64,000 nucleotides of DNA from an uncultured Eubacteriales bacterium (GTDB lineage: Bacteria > Bacillota > Clostridia > Oscillospirales > Acutalibacteraceae): positions 1 through 64,000 of the forward strand of contig CAKUFK010000003.1 in NCBI GenBank assembly GCA_934647945.1, read 5' to 3'. Made by a program: the position numbers and the translations under genes. The notes beneath the pieces were generated by a model, which was given only the letters and a program-made list of their open reading frames with translations, searched no databases and was not told the origin of the DNA. Of the stretch, positions 8,995 through 17,652 are shown piece by piece (positions within the stretch are counted from its first letter, which is position 1; every line of letters begins with the position of its first letter).

Positions 8995-9456
8995 ATGAAA
9001 ACCTTGAGCAAAAACGGCCTGAGCGGCGTCATCGAGATCTGCCTGCTGCTGATGATGCTGCTGGACCTCGTTTTGATGATTACCCTTCCTTGGACGGTCA
9101 CCTGGACGACCAAAAGCCATCCGGGGGAGGAAGGGATGTGGTATGAAAAATACCTCATCGTGCTCCTGATTTCGGGATTTGTCGCGGAATTCATCCTCTG
9201 GCAGGCACGCGGCATCATGCACAATGTCAACCGCAACCGGCCGTTCTGCCGGGATACGGTCCGCCGGCTGCGGCTGCTGGGACTCCTGTGCATCGTGCTG
9301 GCGGTATTTTATTTCGTCGCGATTTTCTGGGTGGCGCGTTTTTTCATGGCCCTGGTCTGTGTGGTGTTCGGGCTGATCGGCCTGATCCTGTTCGTGTTCG
9401 CGGAATTGTTCCGCCAGGCGACGAAATATAAAGAAGAAAACGATATGACGATATGA
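8995..9456 (+). CDS. DUF2975 membrane protein
   Basis: A 153-residue protein with four hydrophobic segments (about 12-35, 55-72, 95-115 and 118-140) and the central conserved-looking stretch NVNRNRPFCRDTVRRLRLLG. This matches DUF2975, small four-helix membrane proteins of unknown function. The family almost always sits beside a short Xre-type regulator, and here one follows after 29 bases. AAAGGCGG lies upstream of the ATG. Expected to be cotranscribed with the regulator from the 8913 promoter. Confidence 0.88.
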   Translation: MKTLSKNGLSGVIEICLLLMMLLDLVLMITLPWTVTWTTKSHPGEEGMWYEKYLIVLLISGFVAEFILWQARGIMHNVNRNRPFCRDTVRRLRLLGLLCIVLAVFYFVAIFWVARFFMALVCVVFGLIGLILFVFAELFRQATKYKEENDMTI

Positions 9457-9485
9457 TACCGATGGTGTGGAAAGGCGTGTAACGC

Positions 9486-9692
9486 ATGGCGATACTGGTC
9501 AATTTGGACGTCATGATGGCCAAACGAAAAATGGGGCTGACGGAGCTGTCCGATAAGGTCGGCATCACGTTGGCCAACCTTTCCATACTCAAAAACAATA
9601 AGGCGCGGGCGATCCGGTTTTCTACCTTGGACGCAATCTGCAAGGCACTCGACTGCCAGCCGGGGGATATCCTGGAATTTACAGACGAATGA
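9486..9692 (+). CDS. Small Xre-family HTH regulator (YozG-like)
   Basis: A 68-residue single-domain helix-turn-helix protein: MGLTELSDKVGITLANLSIL is the recognition region, and the tail CKALDCQPGDILEF is typical of the compact Cro/CI group paired with DUF2975. It probably represses its own operon. GGAAAGGCG precedes the ATG. A strong hairpin begins one base after the stop codon. Confidence 0.9.
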   Translation: MAILVNLDVMMAKRKMGLTELSDKVGITLANLSILKNNKARAIRFSTLDAICKALDCQPGDILEFTDE

Positions 9693-9734
9693 GCCGTCCG
9701 CCGGCGCCGCGGAAGCGGCCGGCGGACGGCTTTT
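9693..9734 (+). terminator. Terminator after the HTH gene
   Basis: GCCGTCCGCCGGC (9693-9705) pairs with GCCGGCGGACGGC (9718-9730), followed by TTTT. Confidence 0.75.
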
Positions 9735-9764
9735 CAGACGGGTTTCAGACAGAGGAGGAGACGG

Positions 9765-10787
9765 ATGTTCATCGGGACGGTGGAAATCAGAGGCCGGGCC
9801 GCGCTGGCCCCAATGGCCGGCGTGGCCGATCGGGCTTTTCGCCGCATCTGCGCGGACTTCGGTGCCGCCTATGTCGTGGGGGAAATGGTCAGCTGCAAAG
9901 GGCTTTGCTTCGGCGATAACAAAAGCGAGGAGCTCCTTATCCTCGACGAGGAGGAGCGGCCCGCCGCTGTCCAGCTATTCGGAGACGATCCCGGGCGGAT
10001 GGCCAGGGCCGCCGTCCTGGCCTTGGAGAAAGCCCGTCCCGATGTCATCGACATCAACATGGGCTGTCCCGCTCCCAAAATTGCGGGGAACGCCTGCGGC
10101 AGTGCCTTGATGCGGGATCCGGAGCTCTGCCGGCGGATCGTCGCGGAGGTATGCGCTGCGGTGCCGGTGCCGGTGACGGCTAAGATCCGCAAAGGCTATG
10201 CACGGGAGCAGGTCAACGCCGTCGAGGTCGCCCTGGCCTGTGAGGCCGGCGGTGCGGCGGCGGTGACGGTCCACGGGCGCACCCGGGACCAGATGTACGC
10301 CCCCCCGGTGGACTGGGACATTATCCGCCAGGTCAAGGCGGCGCTGCATATCCCGGTTATTGGAAATGGGGATGTCACGACTCCGCAGGCGGCTGCGAAC
10401 CTTTACGAACAGACCGGCTGCGATCTCGTGATGGTGGGGCGGGGGGCGCTCGGAACCCCCTGGCTCTTTGCGCAGATCGAGGCTTATCTGCGGGACGGGA
10501 CCCTGCTGCCGCCGCCCCCGGTGTCCAAACGGATGGCCGTGCTCTGCCGTCAGGCGGAACTGGCCGCCGGATATAAAGGGGAACGCCTGGCGCTGCTCCA
10601 GGCCCGCAAACACGCGGCCTGGTACATGCGCGGGCTGCGGGGCGCCGCCGAGTACAGGCGGGCGGCGGGGACTCTTGAAACGATGGAGGATCTGTACACG
10701 CTGTGCCGCCGGGTGGCAGAGGAAACCGCGTCCGAGCAGGCGCTTTCCCAACCCTTTGCCGAACCGGACGGCGGGATTCCGGGATAA
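9765..10787 (+). CDS. dusB: tRNA-dihydrouridine synthase
   Basis: A 340-residue flavoenzyme that reduces uridines in the D loop of tRNAs. The N terminus shows RAALAPMAGVADRAFRRI, the catalytic cysteine lies in DINMGCPAPKI, and the FMN-phosphate-binding region is visible as IGNGDV and VMVGRGALGTPW. Length and motif order fit the DusB group, the usual form in Firmicutes. AGGAGG precedes the ATG. It sits between two hairpins and so is probably monocistronic. Confidence 0.94.
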   Translation: MFIGTVEIRGRAALAPMAGVADRAFRRICADFGAAYVVGEMVSCKGLCFGDNKSEELLILDEEERPAAVQLFGDDPGRMARAAVLALEKARPDVIDINMGCPAPKIAGNACGSALMRDPELCRRIVAEVCAAVPVPVTAKIRKGYAREQVNAVEVALACEAGGAAAVTVHGRTRDQMYAPPVDWDIIRQVKAALHIPVIGNGDVTTPQAAANLYEQTGCDLVMVGRGALGTPWLFAQIEAYLRDGTLLPPPPVSKRMAVLCRQAELAAGYKGERLALLQARKHAAWYMRGLRGAAEYRRAAGTLETMEDLYTLCRRVAEETASEQALSQPFAEPDGGIPG

Positions 10788-10826
10788 TCCATTCTAGGCG
10801 GCTGGAGTGCGCCGCCTTTTGCAGAC

Positions 10827-10861
10827 AAGACGGAGCAGACGAATATCGTCTGCTCCGTCTT
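10827..10861 (+). terminator. Perfect inverted repeat after dusB
   Basis: AAGACGGAGCAGACGA (10827-10842) and TCGTCTGCTCCGTCTT (10846-10861) form a 16-pair stem with a three-base loop. The following tract (GTTCC) is T-poor, so termination may be weak; a cruciform or processing signal is an alternative. Confidence 0.6.
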
Positions 10862-11007
10862 GTTCCGGCGACATAAAAGGGATGGGGCCATGGCCTGCCC
10901 GATCGCTGAGGGAATGCGGACAGTGGAGCGCCGGCGGGCAGAAAATTTTTTTACCCACCCAATGAACAAGCTGTTTCTGACACTTTACGGTTGAAAGGCA
11001 GGTGAGA

Positions 11008-12576
11008 ATGATGAAAGCGGATGTTCTTGAAAACTATATCGAAAGGGTATATGGCTTTGCCGTCAATCACACATTTTCAAGAGAAGAAGCCGATGAGCTT
11101 TCGCAGGAAATTTTGTTTACGGCTGTACGGGAACTGCCCAAACTGAAGGATTGCAGCCGATTGGAGCCCTGGCTTTGGGGAATTGCAGGCAATGTCACAA
11201 AAGTATTCCGGCGCCGCATGGGACGGCAGCGCGCGATGTATTCCTATGACACGCTTGAACATGTTCCGTATGAAGACGAATACGGCGATGAGAATGAGGA
11301 GCTGTACGATGCGCTCCGGACCAAAATCGCCATGCTTTCGGAAACATATCGCCATATCATCATTCTTTTCTATTACGACGGCCTTTCGACAAAACGGATT
11401 TCCGAAAAGCTCAGCATTCCAGAGGGCACCGTCACATGGAGGCTTTCGGAGGCTCGCCGGAAACTGAAAAAGGAGTGTGTGGAAATGGACAAAGCGGCGT
11501 TAAAGCCTGTAAAGCTTACCATCCGCATCAATGGAGACGGCAATTACAAGGATCCGATAAGCCCCTTCCCGCATGTCTACATCCAGGATGCGTTATCCCA
11601 GAACATCCTGTATCATTGTTATGAGACGCCTAAAACGGTGGAAGAGCTGGCCAGGCACTGCGGTGTGCCGGCGTATTATATTGAAGACTGCCTGCAAAAT
11701 CTCATATACCGCGAAGCCATGTCCGAGATTTCTAAAGGAAAATACCAAACCGATTTTATCATCTATTCCGACAAGACAAACGCGTATAGTGACAAGGCAA
11801 AGGGGATCTTCACGCCGGTCATCGACCGCTTTGTCCAGTCGATGAAGGCGCTCGCAGACAGGACGGACGCGCTCGGAATATACACTGCCGGAAAGGCAGC
11901 GGACGAGCGGATATATCTTTACGGGTTGATGGCTCTCGAACATCTGAGCCAACAGCACAATCCCGTCAGGTGCACGGCTCATCCGGTGAGATACGACGGT
12001 TTCCGGTGGAGCTACCATGCGTACCGAATATCCGATACGCAATACCCGATACGCGGCCTTGGCCGTGAGCAGTCGGCCAACAAGGGAAGCAGAGGGACAT
12101 ATCAACACATATCGTATCATTTCGGCGGATTTGCATACCGTGAAATGATGCTGAGTGACCAGATCAATGTATGTGAGGACATCCTGCGGGGAAAAACCGT
12201 CACCGATACGGAGGCCGCGGCATCGGCGATCGAACGTGGATTCATCGCACGGGATCAAAACGGCAAGCTGTCTGTCGCTGTTCCCGCATTTACAAAGAAG
12301 CAGTATGAAGCGTTCACCCGCTTGGCGGAAGAGGATTTTGCGTCCTCCATCGGCATGTACGCGGGCGCGGTATCGGAGTATGTGGCCGGATATCAGAAGC
12401 TGTTTCCTGCGCGTCTTGAGGAAGAGGTCAAACGAGCGTGCCACTACATGTTTTTGACGGTCTATGCCACCATTATCTGTGATATGGCCAGGGAGAGAGG
12501 CTTACTCCGCGCCCCCTCTCCCGATAGTGTCTGTGATGTGATGATTCAGTCAAAGGAAGACGCTACGGTTTTATGA
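11008..12576 (+). CDS. Sigma-70-family factor with a long C-terminal extension
   Basis: The first about 165 of 522 residues are an ECF-like sigma factor. Region 2 is visible as EEADELSQEILFTAVREL and SRLEPWLWGIAGN, and region 4 as YYDGLSTKRISEKLSIPEG plus TVTWRLSEARRKL. Beyond it lies a segment resembling a winged helix (TPKTVEELARHCGVPAYYIE) and a domain of about 300 residues I do not recognise, perhaps a ligand or partner sensor. No anti-sigma gene is adjacent, so the extension may replace one. The frame opens at GTG 11002; ATG 11008 or 11011 fits AAAGG/AGGTG better. Codon use is less GC-rich than dusB. Confidence 0.75.
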   Translation: MMKADVLENYIERVYGFAVNHTFSREEADELSQEILFTAVRELPKLKDCSRLEPWLWGIAGNVTKVFRRRMGRQRAMYSYDTLEHVPYEDEYGDENEELYDALRTKIAMLSETYRHIIILFYYDGLSTKRISEKLSIPEGTVTWRLSEARRKLKKECVEMDKAALKPVKLTIRINGDGNYKDPISPFPHVYIQDALSQNILYHCYETPKTVEELARHCGVPAYYIEDCLQNLIYREAMSEISKGKYQTDFIIYSDKTNAYSDKAKGIFTPVIDRFVQSMKALADRTDALGIYTAGKAADERIYLYGLMALEHLSQQHNPVRCTAHPVRYDGFRWSYHAYRISDTQYPIRGLGREQSANKGSRGTYQHISYHFGGFAYREMMLSDQINVCEDILRGKTVTDTEAAASAIERGFIARDQNGKLSVAVPAFTKKQYEAFTRLAEEDFASSIGMYAGAVSEYVAGYQKLFPARLEEEVKRACHYMFLTVYATIICDMARERGLLRAPSPDSVCDVMIQSKEDATVL

Positions 12577-12830
12577 CCGAAGTACCTAAGAGCCCGGCTG
12601 CTTCTAAAACATTGTGTCAACCCCAGGCCGGAGAAAGCATTGTCTCGTGTATGCCGGCGTTTGGGTCATCCATCTCCGCACAGAGAAGGGAGGCAAAGAC
12701 GCAGGGGGATTTGCCGGTTTCCCCAAATAGAAAACCGGCGGCAGCCGTATCTCCTTCATCCACCCCAAATACTCAAGGCTACGGCCCCAGGACTTTGGTG
12801 CTCATAAACCCATGATTTTATAGCCATCCA
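12577..12830. repeat. Fragments of the hairpin repeat family
   Basis: This stretch has no gene. It holds GCCGGTTT...AAAACCGGC (about 12712-12738), which matches the H6-type hairpin of the elements below. The segment CGGCCCC followed by agtgctcataaa-like sequence at 12783-12810 matches the right end of the 46.3-kb copy. It looks like a decayed or partial element in + orientation abutting the inverted copy that follows. Confidence 0.5.
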
Positions 12831-13241
12831 AGCCCTCGGGGCGGCAGCCCCTTTTTTGTATATAGGCGGGTTTGGGCGTCCGCCCTCCCGCCGGCTTTCT
12901 CTTTAGGAAAGCCGGCAAGCTGCCTGGGGATCCCAAGGGGGGAACCCCCTTGGCACGTCTTTGCCTTCTTTCTTCGTGTGAAGAAAGAAGGTGGCCCTCA
13001 GGCCAGACTTTTGTTGCGGTATGTCCGCGCATAAAGAACGCAGTCCTTCTAAAAAGGACATCGACTGCGCGGCCACTTCCTTTTGTCCGAGTTTCAGCTC
13101 GTAGCGACAAAAGGAAGCAAAAACACCGCCGGGGTTCCCCCGGACTCCCAGAGAATGTACCGATTTTCATGAAGAGAAAATCGGCGGGTACGGAATCTCC
13201 TAAACCGACGCCCATACAACAAGGGGGCCCGAGGCCCCCGG
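12831..13241 (-). repeat. Multi-hairpin interspersed repeat, copy 1
   Basis: About 410 bases made of successive hairpins, inverted relative to the 45.5-46.3-kb copies. Stems: 12890-12916 (GCCGGCTTTC arm), 12964-12991 (CCTTCTTTCTTCG arm), 13043-13059 (GTCC/GGAC), 13076-13117 (CTTCCTTTTGTC arm), 13129-13143 (CCGGGG/CCCCGG), 13157-13191 (CCGATTTTC arm) and 13223-13239 (GGGGGCC arm). Several stems differ from the other copies by paired changes that keep base pairing. Long open frames run through it on both strands, but none has a ribosome site or protein-like composition. Confidence 0.75.
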
Positions 13242-13289
13242 GTGTCTGGGTGGTCATCATTATATGGGCTTAAAAACCGAATGACACAC

Positions 13290-13325
13290 AAAAACGGCCT
13301 CAACATTCGTGTTCAGGCCGTTTTT
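13290..13325 (-). terminator. Bidirectional terminator after the GH127 gene
   Basis: AAAAACGGCCT (13290-13300) pairs with AGGCCGTTTTT (13315-13325), 45 bases beyond the GH127 stop codon on the minus strand. T runs are present in both directions. Confidence 0.8.
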
Positions 13326-13369
13326 GCATCGCAAAATACAAGCAAGAGGGGTTCCCGCCGGCGCTGCGG

Positions 13370-15241
13370 CTACCGCCGGACCGGCACCCACACCAGCATG
13401 TCGCTCTCGCCCCGGTTGGCAAAGGCAAAGTAGGGGATATACGTCAGTTCGAGCGGCTGTAAGTTTTCCCTTAGCGGGCGGTACGGACAGCCGGGCTCCG
13501 GCCGGGGCCGCCTCCAGCCCGCAGCCCTGACCACCGGCAGCGGCATGCCTGGGAGCTCCTCTGTACGGGCCTTGAGCCAACCGTCCACCAGCAGATCATG
13601 GACCGCCCCTTCGTGATCCGCCCCCTCCACGCAATATACCACAGGGCCCCGCTGCAAGGCAGCCCGTCCGGCGTCGGCATGGATCCGGGGATCGGCCTCC
13701 AGCAGCACGGGGGACATATCCAGCTCCAGCTCCAGCGTAACCGTGTCGCCGAGGCAGTTCACGGCCACATATCCTTTTTCCGGGGCGGCCTGTACCGGCT
13801 GACCGCCGCACAGCAGGGTATACCGCCGGCACCATCCGGGGATGCGCAGGGCGGCTTTCATGCCACGGGCCCCCTCGATGGTGAGGCGGATGTGTCCGTC
13901 AGCCGGATACCGGGTCTCCTGGCGGAGGGTCACGGCCTGATTCCCGATCTGCCAGCGGGCAGTGCCGGACATGTACTGGTGGATGAAGACCGTGTGGTCG
14001 TCGTAGGTGGCCAGATATTCCCCGACGGAGGCGATGAGGCGGGTGACGTTGGGAGGGCAGCAGGAGCATTCGAAAACCTCGACCCGCTGAGGAATGGGCA
14101 GGACCTCCCCTCCCTTGATCGAGGTATCGCGGCCATAGCGGTCCAGATCGATCTCCAGGGGATTCTCGTAAAAGAAGCTTCTTCCGTCCAGCGAGAGGCC
14201 GGATAGAAAGCCGTTGTAAAGCGCCCGCTCCACCACGTCGGCGTAGCGGCCGTCGATATCCAGGAGGAGCATCCGCTGGGCGAACAGGATCAGAGAAATC
14301 GCCGCGCAGGTCTCCGCGTAGGCCGTTGCGTTCGGAAGATCGAAATCCTTGGTGAACGCCTCGCCTGTCCGGGAGGAGCCCATCCCGCCGGTGATATACA
14401 TCCGCCGTTCGGTGATGTTTTCGAACAGAGACTGACAGGCGGTGCGCAATTCCGGGTCCCCGGTCTCATACGCCACGTCCGCCATCGCGCTGTACAGGTA
14501 TCCGGCCCGCACCGCGTGCCCTTCGGCGGTGAATTGGCGGCGGACAGGCAGATGGCTTTGGGTATAGCGGGGGGGTTCCCACTCTCCCATGCAGGCCGGA
14601 TCCTTGTCGTTGTTTCCCCGCTGGTCCAGGAACCAGCGGGCAAGGCGGAGATAACGCTCCTCACCGGTGCAGCGGTACAGCTTGACCAGCGCCAGCTCGA
14701 TTTCCTCATGGCCCGGCGTGGCGAAGGGAGGAGCCTGTTCCTCCATGAAAACACGGGCAATGCAGTCCGCATACCGGCACATGGCCCGGAGAAACCGGTC
14801 CCGGCCGGTGGCGTTCTGATATGCTACGGCGGCCTCGATCAGATGGCCCGCACAGTAAAGTTCATGGGCAAACCGCTGGCGAAACCGGTTTTCCGGTTCC
14901 ACGACAGTAAAATAGACATTGAAATAGCCGTCCTCCTGCTGATGGGCCACGATGAGCCCGACCAACTCCTCCATCCGTTCCTCCAGCCAGGGATCCGGAT
15001 GCATTTGCAGGATATAGGCGGCGGATTCCATCCATTTGGCCACGTCAGAATCGTAAAAAATGTGGGGTTTGTGGGGCATCCCCTCTTTCCAGTCAAAGCG
15101 GAAGGAGGCGAAACGGCCAGTTTCTTCAAAGCGTTTCCAGACGTTGCGGATGGTTACGTTGCGGTTGAGTTCCTGCCTATCATGCCAAAATCCGTTATCC
15201 AGCTCCACGGCGGAGAAGGGGAGGTTCCGGTTCGGTTTCAC
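13370..15241 (-). CDS. GH127 glycoside hydrolase (beta-L-arabinofuranosidase type)
   Basis: A 623-residue protein of the DUF1680/GH127 family, retaining enzymes that release terminal beta-L-arabinofuranose using a zinc-bound cysteine nucleophile. The metal and catalytic residues are visible as YAETCAA (Glu and Cys) and ECSCCPPNV (Cys-Cys). No signal peptide is seen, so it acts in the cytoplasm on imported oligosaccharides. The frame is open further upstream across the AraC gene, but AAGGAGAG lies eight bases before GTG 15241 (KPNRNLPFS), the chosen start. It is divergent from an AraC regulator, which probably controls it. Confidence 0.9.
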   Translation of the reverse strand: MKPNRNLPFSAVELDNGFWHDRQELNRNVTIRNVWKRFEETGRFASFRFDWKEGMPHKPHIFYDSDVAKWMESAAYILQMHPDPWLEERMEELVGLIVAHQQEDGYFNVYFTVVEPENRFRQRFAHELYCAGHLIEAAVAYQNATGRDRFLRAMCRYADCIARVFMEEQAPPFATPGHEEIELALVKLYRCTGEERYLRLARWFLDQRGNNDKDPACMGEWEPPRYTQSHLPVRRQFTAEGHAVRAGYLYSAMADVAYETGDPELRTACQSLFENITERRMYITGGMGSSRTGEAFTKDFDLPNATAYAETCAAISLILFAQRMLLLDIDGRYADVVERALYNGFLSGLSLDGRSFFYENPLEIDLDRYGRDTSIKGGEVLPIPQRVEVFECSCCPPNVTRLIASVGEYLATYDDHTVFIHQYMSGTARWQIGNQAVTLRQETRYPADGHIRLTIEGARGMKAALRIPGWCRRYTLLCGGQPVQAAPEKGYVAVNCLGDTVTLELELDMSPVLLEADPRIHADAGRAALQRGPVVYCVEGADHEGAVHDLLVDGWLKARTEELPGMPLPVVRAAGWRRPRPEPGCPYRPLRENLQPLELTYIPYFAFANRGESDMLVWVPVRR

Positions 15242-15293
15242 AGAGACATCTCTCCTTTTCAAAGATTTGCAATATCCCGCGTCTTCTGGTAAT

Positions 15294-15323
15294 ATCTTAG
15301 CAAGACCCGCACCGGCTTCACAA
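15294..15323 (-). promoter_or_regulatory. Possible promoter of the GH127 gene
   Basis: On the minus strand TTGTGA and TAAGAT are separated by 18 bases within the 117-base intergenic region shared with araC. The elements are weak, as expected for an activator-dependent promoter. Confidence 0.35.
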
Positions 15324-15358
15324 GGATAAAAAAGAGGAATTGAGGGAGAAAATCCGAC

Positions 15359-16153
15359 ATGATCCAGCTTTCGAGCGATCCCGCGGTGAGCGTGTCCTAT
15401 CTGTACAGCGGCCTGTTTGAGACGCAGGAGGAGTGGAGCCATCCCCATCGCGTCATCGACAGCTATGAAATCCTGTATGTGGTGGCCGGCGAGGTGTACC
15501 TGGAGGAAGAAGGGGAACGCTTTTCCCTCAAGGCAGGGGACGTGTATCTCCTCCGGCCGGACTGCCGCCATGGGGGATACCGCATCAGCCGGGGAAAGAC
15601 CTCGTTTTATTGGGTCCATTTCGTCACAGACGGCTGGCCGGGGTTGGAAACTGGCTTGCTGTCGGTGCCGGATTCCTATCGTTTTTCGCTGCTGCTCAAG
15701 CAGCTTCTTCACATTGCCAACACACCCGGCTATCCCGCCTACGCCCCCGACGCCGCCCTGGGGCTTCTGCTTGCCGAGCTGACGGCCGCCGGCAGGGATG
15801 GAGAGAGCGGCGGGGGACCACTGGTCTCGAAAATCGCGGAGTGGGTCCGGATCCATAGCCGGGAGAAGCTGACGGTGGGAGAGGTGGCCGCCCGGTTCGG
15901 CTATCATCCCGATTATCTGTGTGTCCTCTTCCGGAAATCCCTGGGGATGTCTTTAAAGGCCTATATCGGCGGTGAGCGGGTCAAATTCGCCCAAAGCCTG
16001 CTTCTGACCACCGATAAGCCGATCAAGGAGCTGGCCGAAGAACTGGGGTGGGAGAGCGAAAACGCCTTCATCCATTACTTCCGTTATCATACGGGTATGG
16101 GGCCGGGGCGCTTCCGGGGCGTCTACCACCACACCCACATGAACGACCGCTGA
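15359..16153 (+). CDS. AraC-family transcriptional regulator with cupin sensor
   Basis: A 264-residue regulator. Residues about 30-95 form an AraC-type cupin (YEILYVVAGEVYLEEEGERF, then AGDVYLLRPDCRHGGY). The C-terminal 100 residues carry the two HTHs: VGEVAARFGYHPDYLCVLFR and IKELAEELGWESENAFIHYF, followed by GMGPGRFR. It likely binds a sugar and controls the divergent GH127 gene; that link is inferred from position. The frame begins at ATG 15359 after GAGGGAG. No other sugar-use genes are nearby. Confidence 0.9.
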   Translation: MIQLSSDPAVSVSYLYSGLFETQEEWSHPHRVIDSYEILYVVAGEVYLEEEGERFSLKAGDVYLLRPDCRHGGYRISRGKTSFYWVHFVTDGWPGLETGLLSVPDSYRFSLLLKQLLHIANTPGYPAYAPDAALGLLLAELTAAGRDGESGGGPLVSKIAEWVRIHSREKLTVGEVAARFGYHPDYLCVLFRKSLGMSLKAYIGGERVKFAQSLLLTTDKPIKELAEELGWESENAFIHYFRYHTGMGPGRFRGVYHHTHMNDR

Positions 16154-16304
16154 ACCGGAATGCCCGAACCCGCTGCCGGCCCGTCATGCAGGAAAAAGGG
16201 CGGGCGGCGGACGGTCTTTTGAACAAAATGGCCGTTTCGGCCCGTTCTTTCGGCACGAATCGCCTGTTTTTGGTGTTTCTTTTTACCAAAATTGCAAAAA
16301 GGCC

Positions 16305-16334
16305 TTGAAAACCAGGTGCTCCATCGCGTATAAT
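16305..16334 (+). promoter_or_regulatory. Promoter of the liv operon
   Basis: TTGAAA (16305-16310) and TATAAT (16329-16334) with an 18-base spacer, about 70 bases before livJ. Confidence 0.7.
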
Positions 16335-16404
16335 AAAACAGTCCGATCCGAAATGGATATCCTGCGCGGCGGACGGCCGCGTATCCTACATAGGAGGGAA
16401 TTGT

Positions 16405-17559
16405 ATGAAAAAATCGCGTGTTCTTTCGATGGTACTGGCGGCCGCCCTGCTCACCGTTCCGCTGGCGGGCTGCGGCAATACACCCGGCGGCAGCGGCGAC
16501 GAGATCGTGATCGGCGGCCTGGCGCCCCTGACCGGCAGTGTGGCCCAGTATGGTGTGGCGGTGGACAATGCCGTCAAGCTGGCGGTCGACGACATCAATG
16601 CCAAGGGCGGCATTCTGGGCAAAACCATCAAGTATATATCGTATGATGAGAAGGGCGATCCCACCGAGGCGACCAATGCCTATACCCGCCTGGTGGATCA
16701 GGACAAGATCGTGGCCCTGATCGGCGACGTGACCTCCGCCCCCTGCGAGGCGGTGGCCCAGCAGGCCGCCCGGGACAAATTGCCCATGATCACCCCTTCG
16801 GGCACCTCCGAGGCCATCACCACCTACGGCGAAAACGTGTTCCGCGCCTGCTTCATCGACCCGTATCAGGGCCAGCTCATGGCCTCCTATGCGTCCAAGA
16901 AGCTGAACGCCAAGACCGCCGCTATCCTCTTTGATAACGGCGACCCCTATTCCTCCGGTATCGCGGACGCTTTTGAAGCGGCCGCCAAAGCATTGGGCAT
17001 GACCATCACCAATAAAGAGGGCTATGCCTCCAAGAGCACCGACTTCAACTCCCAGCTGACCAAGATCAAGGCCGGCAATCCCGATGTGCTGCTCCTGCCG
17101 GTGTATTACAACGACGTGGTGCTCATCGCCAAACAGGCCAAGGATCAGGGCCTGACCGCCACCCTGCTGGGTGCCGACGGCTGGGACGGTGTCGCCGCCC
17201 AGTTGGACGCCGCCAGCGCCGACGTGGTTAAGAATGCCTATTTCTGCAGCCAGTATTCCGCTTCGAGCAGCGATCCGGCCCTGCAGAATTTCCTGAAGAC
17301 CTATAAAGAGAAATACAACGAGGAGCCCAACATGTTTGCTGTCCTGGGCTATGATGCCATGCAGATCATGGCCGCCGCTATCGAAAAGGCCGGCACCACC
17401 AACAGCGCTGCCGTCATCAAGGCGCTAAGGGAAACCAACTACAAGGGCCTGACCGGCACCACCACCTTTGACGACAAGCGCAATCCGGTCCGCGAGGCGA
17501 TCATCACCTCTTTTGACGGGCTGAACTATAAAGTGGTGGAAAGCTACTCCATGAGCTGA
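16405..17559 (+). CDS. livJ: Branched-chain amino acid ABC transporter, substrate-binding lipoprotein
   Basis: A 384-residue periplasmic-binding-fold lipoprotein. The signal peptide ends in the lipobox LAGC, so the mature protein is anchored by Cys22 on the outer face of the membrane. The type I fold is recognisable from IVIGGLAPLTGSVAQYGVAV, VALIGDVTSAPCEAVA and ITPSGTSEAITTYGENVFR, all typical of LivJ/LivK proteins that bind Leu, Ile and Val. It is the first gene of livJHMGF and is separated from livH by a hairpin that would favour excess production of the binding protein. Confidence 0.93.
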   Translation: MKKSRVLSMVLAAALLTVPLAGCGNTPGGSGDEIVIGGLAPLTGSVAQYGVAVDNAVKLAVDDINAKGGILGKTIKYISYDEKGDPTEATNAYTRLVDQDKIVALIGDVTSAPCEAVAQQAARDKLPMITPSGTSEAITTYGENVFRACFIDPYQGQLMASYASKKLNAKTAAILFDNGDPYSSGIADAFEAAAKALGMTITNKEGYASKSTDFNSQLTKIKAGNPDVLLLPVYYNDVVLIAKQAKDQGLTATLLGADGWDGVAAQLDAASADVVKNAYFCSQYSASSSDPALQNFLKTYKEKYNEEPNMFAVLGYDAMQIMAAAIEKAGTTNSAAVIKALRETNYKGLTGTTTFDDKRNPVREAIITSFDGLNYKVVESYSMS

Positions 17560-17580
17560 GGCAAAGGCATTATACGGTTC

Positions 17581-17611
17581 AAAAAGAGGGTGGCAACACA
17601 CCCTCTTTTTG
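17581..17611 (+). terminator. Intra-operon hairpin after livJ
   Basis: AAAAAGAGGGTG (17581-17592) pairs with CACCCTCTTTTT (17599-17610). Placed between livJ and livH, it likely terminates a fraction of transcripts or stabilises the livJ mRNA 3' end. Confidence 0.8.
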
Positions 17612-17652
17612 GATTGTCAGACCGGATTTCATAAAGGTTGGAAGGTGCGGCA

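Noticed and set aside
12802..13273. Open frames of 133 and 152 codons on opposite strands
   Set aside because: They run through the hairpin repeat, lack ribosome sites and have Arg/Gly/Pro-rich shadow composition. Similar peptides at 45.5-46.2 kb reflect the DNA repeat.
12577..13300. CRISPR array or insertion sequence
   Set aside because: The repeated hairpins are neither regularly spaced nor identical, there are no cas genes, and no transposase or terminal inverted repeats were found.
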